Source: Anaerolineales bacterium UBA5195 (GTDB taxonomy: Bacteria > Chloroflexota > Anaerolineae > Anaerolineales > Villigracilaceae). From it: a DNA stretch of 64,000 bases. Location of the stretch: positions 163,228 through 227,227 of the forward strand of contig DHVZ01000011.1 in assembly GCA_002412925.1 (NCBI GenBank), in the 5' to 3' direction. This document shows positions 39,927-49,153 of this stretch, piece after piece. Numbering within the stretch: position 1 is the first letter of the stretch; each line of letters opens with the position of its first letter. The position numbers were made by a program, and so were the translations under genes. The notes under the pieces are model-generated. The model worked only from the letters and a program-made list of their open reading frames with translations. It was not told the DNA's origin and made no database searches.

Positions 39927-41300
39927 CTACACCTTCCCCTCATCATACTTCTTCACATCCTCCACCGCCTTCTGGACATTCACAAACGGCAGGATGATCA
40001 GGCCCATGACGAAGAAGAAAATCAGCGAGAGAATCGCCAGGCGCAGGTTGCCAAACCATTGATTCATCAGGCCAAAGAGCAGGGGGCCGATCCAGGAAGT
40101 GCCGCGTTCCGAGACCTCGTAAAACGAGTAATACTCGGCTTCCTGGCCTTTGGGGACCATCTGTGCGAACAGGCTGCGGCTGATGGCCTGCGAGCCTCCC
40201 ATCACCAGGGCGATGAACGCGCCGACCACGAAGAACTGCGCCACACGAGTCTCGCCTTGCAGGCCACCATAGGTGTAAATCACGACCGCTGCCCAAATGA
40301 CCAGGCTGACGATGATCGACTCTTTTGCGCCGATCCAACCAGCCAGCCGGCCCCAGAAGAGCGCCCCAAAGAAGGCCATGAACTGGATCATCAAAATGAC
40401 CAGTGTCAGTGTTCCGGTGTCGATTTCCAGCCCGCCGCGGAGGAGGGGGGCGGCTGCAAAAGTCGCCGAAACGGCAATCACCGTCTGGATGCCGTCGTTA
40501 TACAGGAAATACGCCAGCAGGTAGCGCAAGGTCTCGGGGAAATGCTTCAGCTCTCTCAGGGTTTTCCACAACTGCTTGAACCCGATGCTGACGTAATTAT
40601 CGCCGCGCGGCAGGGCGCGGTGCGCGTGACGCGGACGCAGGCGCGTCCAGGTCAGGAACGAGAATCCCAGCCACCAAACCCCGGCTGAGGCCAGGTTAAT
40701 CCGCACGGCCAGGCTGCCCGGCACCCCCAGCTTGTCGCTGAACTGGTAAAAAATCAGGTTGAGCAGGAGCAGTAATCCGCCGCCCAGGTAGCCCATTGCC
40801 CAGCCGTAGGAGGAGACACTGTCGCGTTTTTCTTCGCTGGCGATATCGGGCAGGTAGGAGTTGTAAAAGACCATCGCCGCGCCAAAGGACAGGTTGGCCA
40901 GGATGAAAAGCAGTCCGCCCAGCCACCATAAATCTCCGGCCACGAAGAACAACAAAATTGTCGCCACCGCGCCCAGCGTGGCGAACAACTGCATCATCTG
41001 TTTGCGCAGGTGCGAATAATCGGCAATCGCGCCCAGAATCGGCAGGAAGAGCACCTGCATGCCCACCGAGAAGGAAACACAATACGGGAAGAAAGAATCC
41101 GGCGCAATCGGGAGGCCGCCCAGGTAAGCCATTCCATCTGGCGAGGCTGCCGCCGCAGTGGTCGCCAGCGAAGCCAGGTAGGGGCCGAGGAAAACCGTCC
41201 CGACCGTTGTGCTGAAGGCGCTGTTGGCCCAATCGTACATGGCCCAGCCAAAAGTCTCGCGCTTGTCGTTCATGGTCAGTGTGGTCGCGTCTGTTGTCAT
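39927..41300 (-). CDS. MFS transporter of the UMF1/Atg22 type
   Basis: A 457-residue protein with about 12 transmembrane segments. The opening ETFGWAMYDWANSAFSTTVG is the signature of the UMF1 (Vacuole effluxer Atg22-like) family, and a GWAMGYLGGG motif is in TM5. Substrate unknown; eukaryotic members export amino acids, and the bacterial role is not established. Start: ATG 41300 has GGAG 6 nt upstream; an extension to 41351 would run over the repeat at 41331. Confidence 0.88.
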   Translation of the reverse strand: MTTDATTLTMNDKRETFGWAMYDWANSAFSTTVGTVFLGPYLASLATTAAAASPDGMAYLGGLPIAPDSFFPYCVSFSVGMQVLFLPILGAIADYSHLRKQMMQLFATLGAVATILLFFVAGDLWWLGGLLFILANLSFGAAMVFYNSYLPDIASEEKRDSVSSYGWAMGYLGGGLLLLLNLIFYQFSDKLGVPGSLAVRINLASAGVWWLGFSFLTWTRLRPRHAHRALPRGDNYVSIGFKQLWKTLRELKHFPETLRYLLAYFLYNDGIQTVIAVSATFAAAPLLRGGLEIDTGTLTLVILMIQFMAFFGALFWGRLAGWIGAKESIIVSLVIWAAVVIYTYGGLQGETRVAQFFVVGAFIALVMGGSQAISRSLFAQMVPKGQEAEYYSFYEVSERGTSWIGPLLFGLMNQWFGNLRLAILSLIFFFVMGLIILPFVNVQKAVEDVKKYDEGKV

Positions 41301-41330
41301 GGATTCTCCATCTGGAAGATTCAATCCTTC

Positions 41331-41372
41331 ACGAAAATCGGGTTTCTTCAAGGAGTTTCGTGAACTACTGGT
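41331..41372. repeat. TTTCTTCAAG-GAGTTTCGTGAACTACTG repeat
   Basis: It contains AATCGGGTTTCTTCAAGGAG followed by TTTCGTGAACTACTGG. The same string recurs with small changes at 44131-44165 (inverted), 46095-46150, 49186-49222 and 58642-58660. Confidence 0.7.
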
Positions 41373-41519
41373 ATTTCCTATTCTACAACGTTTGGGGTGC
41401 TTTGGGGTTGGATTGGCAAACCAGGGAACCGGATTCTGCCTCTTGAAATGTTCTTGAAATGGCTCTGTACGGTTTGAGAGGGGCGGGGCATGTTAATATC
41501 TATTCGGGTAAAGCTTGCC

Positions 41520-42479
41520 ATGACTTCCGACCTTTTTGCTATTGCCGATATCAGTCAGACCGCCATCCCTGCCGGGCAGCTTTCGGCTGCCATCCTGGCC
41601 TGCCAGAAGGATTTGCAGACCGGGCTGGTTGACGTGGATTTAGCGGTCGGGAAGCGGCATCACCTGCTCTTTGCAGGCGGCGAACTGGTCAATGTTTATC
41701 GCAGCGCAGATGTGATCGAACGGGTCGACCCTGAGCGTTGGAGCGCTTCCCTGAATGGCTCCAGCCCTGCGGCGTCTTTGCGCGCGCTGGCCCTGACCCC
41801 GCAGGCTGTTCGCATCGTCAAAATTTTGATCGAACAGACCGGCGATACCCGCCATGCGGCCCCGCCCGGCCAGGAATTGGAAGCGCAGCTCGAAACCTGG
41901 TTGAAGCACCCTGTCCCCGCGCTGGCCCATGTTCGCTGGCCTGGCGCTGAGGCGCTGGCTTTATTCCCCGGTGCGGGAACCGGCCCGTATGACACCCTGT
42001 TCGTTGCTGCAGACCAGAGGCTGCATTCGTCCGGCACGCTGACGGCCTTTCACCGCTGGGAGGAACCCTACATTTCGGCTGTCTTACTTTCCAGCGAACC
42101 CCGCACGCTTGCCTGGACGGAATTCCTGCTGCATTATTCTTTTACCGGGTTGGTGACCCGGCTGCTTGAACGTTTTGAAGAACTGACCGGCCGGATTTTG
42201 CTCAATAATATAACCCGTGAGATAAACTTTACCTCTGCCGCACATGGCTGGGGAGTGCAGATTCGCCAGGCCAGCGTTACTGACCAAACCATTTTTCCCA
42301 CACCACAAGCCGCAGCGGAGGTTTATTCTCGCCTGCTCGAAGTGATTTTCGGGCAGATCGAATCCATCCTGGGGGTCGACTTGCTTAACCTGCTGGTGCG
42401 CGAGACGCTTTTACGCTTTTCAAAACCGTGCCGGGTGGTTCTCGAAGAATACCTGCTGATTTCAGCGCAGGCAGAATAA
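41520..42479 (+). CDS. Protein of unknown function, possibly PATAN/DUF4388-like
   Basis: A 319-residue soluble protein without signal peptide or cysteine motif. The N-terminal part (TGLVDVDLAVGKRHHLLFAG and GELVNVYR) resembles the beta pattern of PATAN/DUF4388 regulatory domains, a weak inference. The remainder is helical with no recognised motif. Start ATG 41520 was taken because the preceding ten residues (from 41490) have no family-like features; both are in frame. It is monocistronic, near the aldehyde dehydrogenase on the opposite strand. Confidence 0.6.
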   Translation: MTSDLFAIADISQTAIPAGQLSAAILACQKDLQTGLVDVDLAVGKRHHLLFAGGELVNVYRSADVIERVDPERWSASLNGSSPAASLRALALTPQAVRIVKILIEQTGDTRHAAPPGQELEAQLETWLKHPVPALAHVRWPGAEALALFPGAGTGPYDTLFVAADQRLHSSGTLTAFHRWEEPYISAVLLSSEPRTLAWTEFLLHYSFTGLVTRLLERFEELTGRILLNNITREINFTSAAHGWGVQIRQASVTDQTIFPTPQAAAEVYSRLLEVIFGQIESILGVDLLNLLVRETLLRFSKPCRVVLEEYLLISAQAE

Positions 42480-42586
42480 AAATCGTCAGTTTATCTCATG
42501 GGGGTCATCCACAAACCCTGCCTCTTTGAGCGCGGGGCAGGGTGAGAGGAAATTCGGTGGCCAACTTTTTGGTTGCGCCCCTAGCG

Positions 42587-44083
42587 TTATTTTTTCAAAT
42601 CTTCCAGCACAAGCCGGACAATTGCATCGATCTGTGCGTCAGTCATCCCGCCGGACGAGGGCGCGCTGCTGGTGAAACTGCGCCGCTGGGCCAGGTCATC
42701 CGTGGAGCCGGGCCGGAAGGCTGCCTCAGGCGGTGCGTTGATCTCGTAGGCCAGGCGTTTGAGATTGTAAAGGTTGTGGACATTGATGTTGTCGCCGGTG
42801 ATGGCGCCGCCGATGCCGCCCGGCCCAAGCGTCATCGAGGGTATCACGCCGGTGGTGTAACCGGTGGCCCCCAGTGTACCCCAGGTGTTGACCAGGATGC
42901 GGAAAACCGGTTTTTCCAGCCCGAATTGCAGGATGACTTTTTCATCCTGGGCATGGATGACAAGAGAATGGCCGCGCCCGCCGTAATTGATTAACTCGAT
43001 GCAGCGCTCGCAGCCCGCTTCCCAGCCGTCAACTTCATACCAGCCCAAAACGGTAGTTAGTTTTTCACCGGAGAGCGGCTCATCGCGTCCGATGCTTTTC
43101 AGCCGGGCGACCAGGATGCGGGCTGTGTCTGGAATGCTAATTCCGCACATCTGCGCCAACTGCTGCGGGCTTTTCCCAACGGACTTGGGATTTGGCAGGT
43201 GACCATTAAATAGGATTTTGGCGAGGGCGCGGGCCTGGTCTTCGTCGACAAAATACGCGCCCTCGGTTCTCATCAAATCTTCCAGCCGCCTGGCAATTGG
43301 TCGGTCGGCCACGACGGCCTGCTCGGTGGCGCAGATGACCGAATGGTCGAAAGCCTTCGAGGCAACGATATACCTGGCTGCTTGCGCGAGGTCGGCGGAG
43401 CGGTCCACGTAAACGGGCACGTTGCCGGGACCAACGCCATAGGCCGGTTTCCCGACCGAATGGGCGGCGACGACCATCTCCGCCCCGCCGGTGGCCAGGA
43501 TGACGGCCACATATTTGTGTTTCATCAATTCCTGGGTGCCGGGCAGGCTGATGCGGGTCAGGCAGGCAACGAGGCCTTTCGGCATCCCGGCTTTTTCCCC
43601 GGCTTCGGCCATCAGGCGGGCGGCCTCGGCGGAGCATTTCGCCGCGAACGGGTGCGGGGCAATCACGATCCCATTCCGCGCCTTGACCGAGATCAAAATC
43701 TTGAAGATGGTCGTGGAGGTCGGGTTGGTGCTGGGGGTCAGCGCCGCGACCACGCCCATCGGCCAGGCAATATCGTAGATTTTCTTGCGCTCATCGCGGT
43801 GGATGATGCCCACCGTGGGAACATCTTTGATCGCCTCCCATAACAACTTGGATGAAAGCAGATTCTTGAGCGTTTTGTGCTCAGGGACGCCGTAGCCGGT
43901 CTCTTCACAGGCCATGCGTCCCAGGCTTTCAGAAGCGGCCTGGGCGGCTTCGGCCATCGCGGCGCAGATGCGGTCCACCTCGGCTTGAGAGGCGTGCAGG
44001 AACTGTTTCTGCGCCTCGCGCGCGGCGGTTGCCAGCGTGCGGGCTTCCTGGATGGAAAGCAGGTCATTGTCGATTTCGGGCAT
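42587..44083 (-). CDS. Acylating aldehyde dehydrogenase (acetaldehyde/EutE-PduP-type)
   Basis: A 498-residue CoA-acylating aldehyde dehydrogenase. Motifs: TPSTNPTSTTIFKILISVKA, ATGGAEMVVAAHSVGKPAYG, catalytic Cys in SVICATEQAVV and GTLGATGYTTGVIPSMTLGP. The reaction is aldehyde + CoA + NAD+ to acyl-CoA + NADH, or the reverse in fermentation. The C-terminus (about 455-498) has a disordered SSAPSSGG linker and an amphipathic helix DAQIDAIVRLVLEDLKK that looks like a microcompartment encapsulation peptide; no shell genes are visible here. A TATAAT (44122-44117) lies upstream on the minus strand, next to a repeat. ATG 44083 is preferred to an upstream TTG. Confidence 0.88.
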   Translation of the reverse strand: MPEIDNDLLSIQEARTLATAAREAQKQFLHASQAEVDRICAAMAEAAQAASESLGRMACEETGYGVPEHKTLKNLLSSKLLWEAIKDVPTVGIIHRDERKKIYDIAWPMGVVAALTPSTNPTSTTIFKILISVKARNGIVIAPHPFAAKCSAEAARLMAEAGEKAGMPKGLVACLTRISLPGTQELMKHKYVAVILATGGAEMVVAAHSVGKPAYGVGPGNVPVYVDRSADLAQAARYIVASKAFDHSVICATEQAVVADRPIARRLEDLMRTEGAYFVDEDQARALAKILFNGHLPNPKSVGKSPQQLAQMCGISIPDTARILVARLKSIGRDEPLSGEKLTTVLGWYEVDGWEAGCERCIELINYGGRGHSLVIHAQDEKVILQFGLEKPVFRILVNTWGTLGATGYTTGVIPSMTLGPGGIGGAITGDNINVHNLYNLKRLAYEINAPPEAAFRPGSTDDLAQRRSFTSSAPSSGGMTDAQIDAIVRLVLEDLKK

Positions 44084-44116
44084 AGAAGTCTCTTTCGAAA
44101 GTCTCAAGACAAACTC

Positions 44117-44145
44117 ATTATAGCAAAGATCAGGAGTTCACGAAA
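44117..44145 (-). promoter_or_regulatory. Putative promoter of the aldehyde dehydrogenase, partly in a repeat
   Basis: TATAAT (44122-44117) with a 17-bp spacer to TTTCGT (44145-44140). The upstream box belongs to the TTTCGTGAACT repeat. The -35 match is weak, so the repeat's role is tentative. Confidence 0.35.
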
Positions 44146-44310
44146 CTTCTTGAATAAGCCCGATTTTGGGGTGCGTGGCGGGTGGCCGCCCTCCATACCC
44201 CCAAATTTCATGTAGTACTGAATTTATACTGGTTCTTTGGTAATTTTCGTGACAAAGTCCCGCACCCCGTAAGCCTAGCGGGGCCGGCGAGCAGCGGGGC
44301 AGGCCCTATA
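44131..44310. repeat. Composite intergenic repeat (degenerate palindrome plus GC-rich tail)
   Basis: It holds an inverted TTTCGTGAACT unit (44131-44150), a degenerate palindrome at 44160-44212 (CGATTTTGGGGTGCG...CCCCCAAATTTC), then CCCGCACCCCGTAAGCC and GGGGCAGGCC tail modules. The gap 44084-44468 has no supported gene. Confidence 0.65.
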
Positions 44311-44468
44311 TACTTTTTTTTGTTCAGGTGATAGGATTAGATTATCTGTAGTCGTGAGGGTTCTGGTTTGTCTGAAATCTACGGCAGCAGGTGGCCAGTT
44401 TTTTGGCTTTGGCCATGATCCCGGACACAGTTGCGCTGACCCTCAAACACCCGGAAGGATAATTACCC

Positions 44469-45089
44469 ATGCGGAATCTTTTTGCAAAGCGCCAGAATGT
44501 TTTCATCAAGCTGATCCACGAACAGGCTTCCCTCACGCTGGAAGGACTGGAAGCCTTGAAGTCATTTTTCGAAACCGGTGACCCTGAAGCGGCCAAGCTG
44601 CTCACCAGCAAAGAAAAAGAAGCTGATGAAGCCCGCCGCATCCTGATCGATGAGTTGAACCGCACCTTTGTGACGCCCTTCGATCGCGAGGACATCTTTG
44701 CGCTCTCACGCGCCATCGATGACGTGCTCGATTACGCCTACAGCACCGTCAACGAGATGCAGATTTTCGAAGTGCAGGCCACGCCGTTCATGCAGCGCAT
44801 GGCGGCCCTGCTGCGCGACGCCGCCTTCGAGCTGCTCCAGGCAGTCAACCGGCTGGAACAGCATCCCAATGTGGCGGGTGACCATGCCCAGCGCGCCAAG
44901 GCGCTCGAAAACCGGGTGGAGGATGTCTACCGTGAAGCGCTGGCCGATCTTTTCCAGGGCGCAGCCGACATCGAACACGTGATCATGATTCTGAAACTGC
45001 GCGAGGTCTACCGCCATCTGAGCAACGCCGCCGACCGGGGCGACGAAGCCGCCAATGTCATCGCCGATATCGTGGTCAAGATTGCCTGA
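44469..45089 (+). CDS. DUF47/PhoU-like phosphate transport regulator
   Basis: A 206-residue all-helical DUF47 protein (AKLLTSKEKEADEARRILID, DREDIFALSRAIDDVLDYAY). It is the partner normally encoded beside low-affinity PiT phosphate transporters, resembling PhoU. It shares an operon with the PiT gene 14 nt downstream, supporting a role in regulating phosphate uptake. GGAAGGA (44454-44460) lies about 8 nt before ATG. Confidence 0.9.
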   Translation: MRNLFAKRQNVFIKLIHEQASLTLEGLEALKSFFETGDPEAAKLLTSKEKEADEARRILIDELNRTFVTPFDREDIFALSRAIDDVLDYAYSTVNEMQIFEVQATPFMQRMAALLRDAAFELLQAVNRLEQHPNVAGDHAQRAKALENRVEDVYREALADLFQGAADIEHVIMILKLREVYRHLSNAADRGDEAANVIADIVVKIA

Positions 45090-45103
45090 ACGGAGCGATC
45101 CTG

Positions 45104-46090
45104 ATGACATGGCTTCTGATTGCCGTCATTGTTCTGGCGCTCACATTTGACTTCCTGAATGGCATCCATGACTCGAGTAATGTGGTTGCCACCGTGATTT
45201 CATCACGGGCGCTCTCGCCACGCCTGGCCCTGGGCATGACCGCGATGGCAGAATTTTGTGGCCCGTTCATTTTCGGGGTGGCAGTAGCCAATACCATCGG
45301 GAATGAGGTTGTGGTTGCCGAAACCATCAGTCTCCAGGTGCTGCTTGCGGCGCTGATCAGCGCGATTGTCTGGAACCTGATCACCTGGTACCTGGGTTTC
45401 CCAAGCAGTTCGTCGCATGCCCTGGTCGGTGGATTTGTCGGCGCGGTGGCGATGGGCGCAGGCTGGCAGGCCATCAGGCTTGAAGGGCTGGAAAAGATTC
45501 TGATCGCCCTGTTCACCTCACCGATCCTTGGCTTTGTGTTTGGCTATCTCATTCTAAAGGTCATTTTTTTGCTCTGTTGGAATGCCAGCCCGCGCGTCAA
45601 CGGCCTTTTCAGGCGCAGCCAGGTTGTCACCTCGCTGGCGCTGGCGCTCAGTCACGGCGCCAATGATGCCCAGAAAACGATGGGGATCATCACGCTGGCG
45701 CTGGTGACGGGCGGTTATTTACAGGCCTTTGTTGTACCGACTTGGGTGATTATTCTGTGCGCCGCGATGATTGCATTGGGTACTGCCCTGGGCGGCTGGA
45801 AATTGATCCGCACCCTGGGGGGCAAATTCTACAAAATCCGCCCGGTGGATGGGTTGGCTGCCCAACTGACCTCGGCAGCCGTCATCCTGAGCGCATCGCT
45901 GGTCGGCGGCCCGGTCAGCACCACCCAGGTGGTCAGTTCGGCCATCATGGGCGTGGGCGCGGCCGAGAGAATGAACAAAGTCCGCTGGGGTGTGGCGCAG
46001 GAAATTGCCACCGCCTGGCTGCTGACCATCCCGGCGACTGCGCTGATCGCCGCAGGCGTCTATTGGGTCATACTCCAATTCATTCCATAA
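45104..46090 (+). CDS. pit: PiT-family inorganic phosphate transporter
   Basis: A 328-residue polytopic protein with the duplicated PiT signatures: GIHDSSNVVATVISSRALSP in the N-terminal half and SHGANDAQKTMGIITLAL in the C-terminal half, plus GFPSSSSHALVGG. It imports phosphate with a cation. Gene order DUF47-PiT is conserved in many bacteria. It may feed the polyphosphate kinase gene at 58.7 kb (inference). Confidence 0.95.
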   Translation: MTWLLIAVIVLALTFDFLNGIHDSSNVVATVISSRALSPRLALGMTAMAEFCGPFIFGVAVANTIGNEVVVAETISLQVLLAALISAIVWNLITWYLGFPSSSSHALVGGFVGAVAMGAGWQAIRLEGLEKILIALFTSPILGFVFGYLILKVIFLLCWNASPRVNGLFRRSQVVTSLALALSHGANDAQKTMGIITLALVTGGYLQAFVVPTWVIILCAAMIALGTALGGWKLIRTLGGKFYKIRPVDGLAAQLTSAAVILSASLVGGPVSTTQVVSSAIMGVGAAERMNKVRWGVAQEIATAWLLTIPATALIAAGVYWVILQFIP

Positions 46091-46094
46091 TCAG

Positions 46095-46390
46095 TAGTTT
46101 ACAAAACTTCTTGAAGTCGGAGGTCCTTCCAACTTTCGTGAAGTACTGATCATTCCTGCATGAGAGCGGCGCGCCTCCGATACCAGCCCGGTTGGCCATC
46201 GCTGTCGCCAGTGGACTTGGGTGACCCTCCTGCAAAAGCCTGGCTCGAGACAGGATAAAAATCACATCCAAAGGGGATGAAAAGAACGTTTCTCGCGGGG
46301 AAAACCCGACTATAGTATTACCGAATCTGGTTAGGCCTTCCCGCTGCTCACCTGCCCCGATGGGCTTACGGGGCGTGGGGTCTTACCGCG
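46095..46390. repeat. Repeat remnants upstream of the polyferredoxin gene
   Basis: 46103-46150 holds AACTTCTTGAAG and TTTCGTGAAGTACTGAT units. 46335-46385 holds CTGCCCCGATGGGCTTACGG, matching the tail module at 1675-1695 in reverse. The gap 46091-46453 has no other feature that I could support. Confidence 0.55.
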
Positions 46391-46453
46391 AAAATTCCCC
46401 AAGAATCAGCTTGTTTTGTTCGGTTTCTTTTGTCTACACAAAGGCAGGTTGAT

Positions 46454-47734
46454 ATGTCGCATACAACCTTGAAATCCGGGTATACAGAGTTGGTCGAGCG
46501 GCTGAACCGTTTTCCACAGGGAGCGCCCCCATCCGACACCCTCTATAAAATCCTGCAAATTCTGTTCAGCGAGCGCGAAGCGCAGTTGGTTGCGCTACTA
46601 CCGATCAAGCCTTTCACTGCCGAAAAAGCCAGCCGGGTCTGGAAAATGAACCTGACTGAAACGCGCAAAGTGTTGGATGAACTGGCCGGTCGGGCCATCC
46701 TGGTGGATGTCGAGTGGCAGGGCAAAACCACCTATACCCTGCCGCCGCCGATGGCCGGATTTTTCGAATTTTCGATGATGCGCCTGCGCGGCGATATCGA
46801 CCAGAAATTGCTGGGGGAGTTGTTCTATCAATACCTGAACGTAGAAGAAGATTTCATCCGCGAACTGTTTGTGCGCGGCGAGACCCAGCTTGGGCGGGTT
46901 TTTGTCCACGAACCGATGCTTTCAGCGCAGAACGCCCTGCATGTCCTGGATTATGAACGCGCCAGCGAAGTCATCCAGACTGCCGCACACCGGGGGATTG
47001 GCATCTGTTATTGCCGCCACAAGATGCAGCACTTGGGGCGTAACTGCGACGCGCCAATGGAGATTTGCATGACCTTTAATAGCACAGCCCAGTCGCTGAC
47101 GAAACACGGCTACGCCCGCCTCGTAGAGGTGAACGAGGGTCTGGATTTACTCCAGCAGGCCTACGAGCAAAACCTGGTACAGTTTGGCGAGAACGTGCGC
47201 GAGCGGGTTAATTTCATCTGTAACTGCTGCGGTTGCTGCTGCGAGGCGATGATCGCTGCCCGCAAGTTCGGCCTTCTGAATCCGGTGCATACCTCCAACT
47301 TTTTGCCGGTTGTGGATGAGACAGCCTGCAACGGCTGTGGAAAATGCGTCAACGCTTGTCCGGTGGAAGCCATGTCGCTAATCTCGGCCAACGACCCGCG
47401 GCATCCCAAGCTGAAAAAGGCCAAGGTGGACGAGAAGCTCTGTTTGGGCTGCGGCGTCTGTGTGCGAACCTGTGTGCAGGACGGTTTATCTTTGCGTTCG
47501 CGCCCAAAACGGGTGATCACACCACTTAATTCAGTCCACCGCACGGTCATGATGGCCATCGAACGTGGGGATTTCCAAAACCTGCTTTTCGATAACCGCG
47601 TGCTGTGGAATCATCGGGCGCTGGCGGCTGTGCTGGGGGTGGTTTTGCGTCTCCCACCTATCAAGCAGGCGCTGGCGAGCCAGCAGGTTAAATCGCGTTA
47701 CATGGAGTATTTGATCGCCCATCTCAAGGTTTGA
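46454..47734 (+). CDS. 4Fe-4S binding protein with N-terminal winged-helix-like region
   Basis: A 426-residue cytoplasmic protein. Residues about 20-110 look like a winged helix (KASRVWKMNLTETRKVLDEL, then a GKTTYTLPPP wing). A cysteine-rich middle follows (IGICYCRHKMQHLGRNCDAP and FICNCCGCCCEAM), then two [4Fe-4S] ferredoxin motifs, CNGCGKCVNACPVEAM and CLGCGVCVRTC. Similar proteins occur widely in anaerobes and are annotated only as 4Fe-4S ferredoxin; a DNA-binding redox-sensor role is a possible but unproven reading. ATG 46454 was taken; the in-frame TTG at 46430 adds eight residues and has no better signal. Confidence 0.8.
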   Translation: MSHTTLKSGYTELVERLNRFPQGAPPSDTLYKILQILFSEREAQLVALLPIKPFTAEKASRVWKMNLTETRKVLDELAGRAILVDVEWQGKTTYTLPPPMAGFFEFSMMRLRGDIDQKLLGELFYQYLNVEEDFIRELFVRGETQLGRVFVHEPMLSAQNALHVLDYERASEVIQTAAHRGIGICYCRHKMQHLGRNCDAPMEICMTFNSTAQSLTKHGYARLVEVNEGLDLLQQAYEQNLVQFGENVRERVNFICNCCGCCCEAMIAARKFGLLNPVHTSNFLPVVDETACNGCGKCVNACPVEAMSLISANDPRHPKLKKAKVDEKLCLGCGVCVRTCVQDGLSLRSRPKRVITPLNSVHRTVMMAIERGDFQNLLFDNRVLWNHRALAAVLGVVLRLPPIKQALASQQVKSRYMEYLIAHLKV

Positions 47735-47835
47735 CCGAGCCGGTGTTTGCCAGCGAGCAATTGGATCGCCTCCCTTTTGAGGTTGGCAGGGAATCTCACC
47801 GTAGGGCGCGCAGCGTACGGTCAAAACCGGGAAGG

Positions 47836-47880
47836 TTCTTCGGAAATCTCCGCGGTAAGGATCCCGAGGACCCGCTGGGA
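47836..47880. repeat. Partial intergenic repeat copy
   Basis: TTCTTCGGAAATCTCCGCGG resembles the left module TTTGGGAATCTCC at 1589 and 7001, followed by a short CCCGAGG...GCTGGG region. It lies upstream of the sensor kinase and its TATAAT (47910-47915). Confidence 0.5.
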
Positions 47881-47909
47881 TTGTACGTCGTGTAAACACG
47901 CTCAGCGGG

Positions 47910-47915
47910 TATAAT
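47910..47915 (+). promoter_or_regulatory. Putative -10 box of the sensor kinase gene
   Basis: Exact TATAAT 37 nt before ATG 47952. No good -35 is present at 16-18 bp. Confidence 0.35.
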
Positions 47916-47951
47916 GAACGTCAGTTGAGTTTAATCAATGACGAGGCATCC

Positions 47952-49007
47952 ATGAATTGGACCAAATGGCTACAGCAGCGCGGCGTGGCGGGCGGGACTG
48001 CCATCTTATCGATGGGGGCCATCATGATTGCGTGCGTACTTACGGGGCTGATTCAATTCGCTGGTGGTCAAGGTTTCCAACTCTGGGCGTTCATTCTGCC
48101 AGTTATCATTTCTGCGGGGCTGGTTGTGCCCCTGTCTTACCTGGTCATGACCGTGTTGCTCTTGCTGGAAGAAGCTGATGTTGATCTGATTCGGAAAGAA
48201 GCGCAGCTCGAATATCTAAAAAAAGCGGCTTCGCAGCAAGACGGAGCCGAAAAAGACCAGCTTATTCGGGATTTGAATTCATTTGCACAGACGGTTGCTC
48301 ATGATCTCAAAACCCCCCTGACCACCATCCTGGGTTTTGCAACCATGCTGGCTGACCATCAGGCCAAGATACCGCCCTCGCAGCAGAAAGAAGCCCTGCA
48401 GTCAATCGTCAAGACCAGCCTGAAAATGAATAATATTATCCAGGAATTGCTCTTGCTGGCAGCGGTGCGTCAGTCAGAAGTCAAGAGCGGCCCAATTCAG
48501 ATGGCGAATGTTGTCAGCGCCGCCAGGCAGCGTTTATGGGGCGTGGTTGCCGATGCGCAGGCCGAAGTCGTGGTCCCCGAACCAGCTTCGTGGCCCAAAG
48601 TCATTGGATACGCATCCTGGGTTGAGGAGGTCTGGATCAATTACATCAGCAATGCGATCAAATATGGCGGCAACCCTGCCAGGGTGGAACTGGGAGCTGA
48701 CCCCAATTATGACAGGTCTGCATCCGGGCGAAGCATGGCTCGCTTCTGGGTCCGGGATAATGGAAATGGTCTTAGCCCCGAAGACCAGTCTGAATTATTC
48801 AGCCAGTTTACCCGCCTCGACCAGTTAAGAGCCGAAGGGCATGGCTTGGGGCTTTCCATCGTGGCGCGTGTGATCGAAAAGCTGGGCGGCAAAGTTGGTG
48901 TGGAAAGCCAGTTAGGAAAAGGCAGCCTGTTTTACTTTACCCTGCCCATGGCTATTCTGGAGCCTCCAACGCGGACGCGCCCCAAGACCAATCTAAAAAG
49001 AAAATGA
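47952..49007 (+). CDS. Membrane histidine kinase
   Basis: A 351-residue sensor kinase. Two N-terminal membrane helices (about 15-40 and 48-85) with almost no external loop are followed by a short coiled coil. HisKA follows with phospho-acceptor in SFAQTVAHDLKTPLTTILGF, and HATPase with N-box WINYISNAIKYGG, G1 VRDNGNGLSP and G2 GHGLGLSIVARVIEKLGG. The lack of a sensor domain suggests intramembrane or protein-mediated sensing. ATG 47952 has GAGG (47943-47946) upstream. No response regulator is adjacent on this strand; the RR at 52612 is a candidate partner. Confidence 0.9.
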   Translation: MNWTKWLQQRGVAGGTAILSMGAIMIACVLTGLIQFAGGQGFQLWAFILPVIISAGLVVPLSYLVMTVLLLLEEADVDLIRKEAQLEYLKKAASQQDGAEKDQLIRDLNSFAQTVAHDLKTPLTTILGFATMLADHQAKIPPSQQKEALQSIVKTSLKMNNIIQELLLLAAVRQSEVKSGPIQMANVVSAARQRLWGVVADAQAEVVVPEPASWPKVIGYASWVEEVWINYISNAIKYGGNPARVELGADPNYDRSASGRSMARFWVRDNGNGLSPEDQSELFSQFTRLDQLRAEGHGLGLSIVARVIEKLGGKVGVESQLGKGSLFYFTLPMAILEPPTRTRPKTNLKRK

Positions 49008-49019
49008 TCTTTCTGTTTC

Positions 49020-49052
49020 CATCCCTGGCAAACTCGCCAGGGATGTTTGTTG
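49020..49052 (+). terminator. Rho-independent terminator of the sensor kinase
   Basis: CATCCCTGGC (49020-49029) pairs with GCCAGGGATG (49036-49045), loop AAACTC, followed by TTTGTTG. Confidence 0.75.
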
Positions 49053-49153
49053 CATCCAGAGAAATTTATTGGCGCTTCAGATGCAATCATCAAGCAATCT
49101 CCCAAAAAGGGTTTTATGCTATTATCGTTATTTAACGAAAGTTGAAAGAATTT

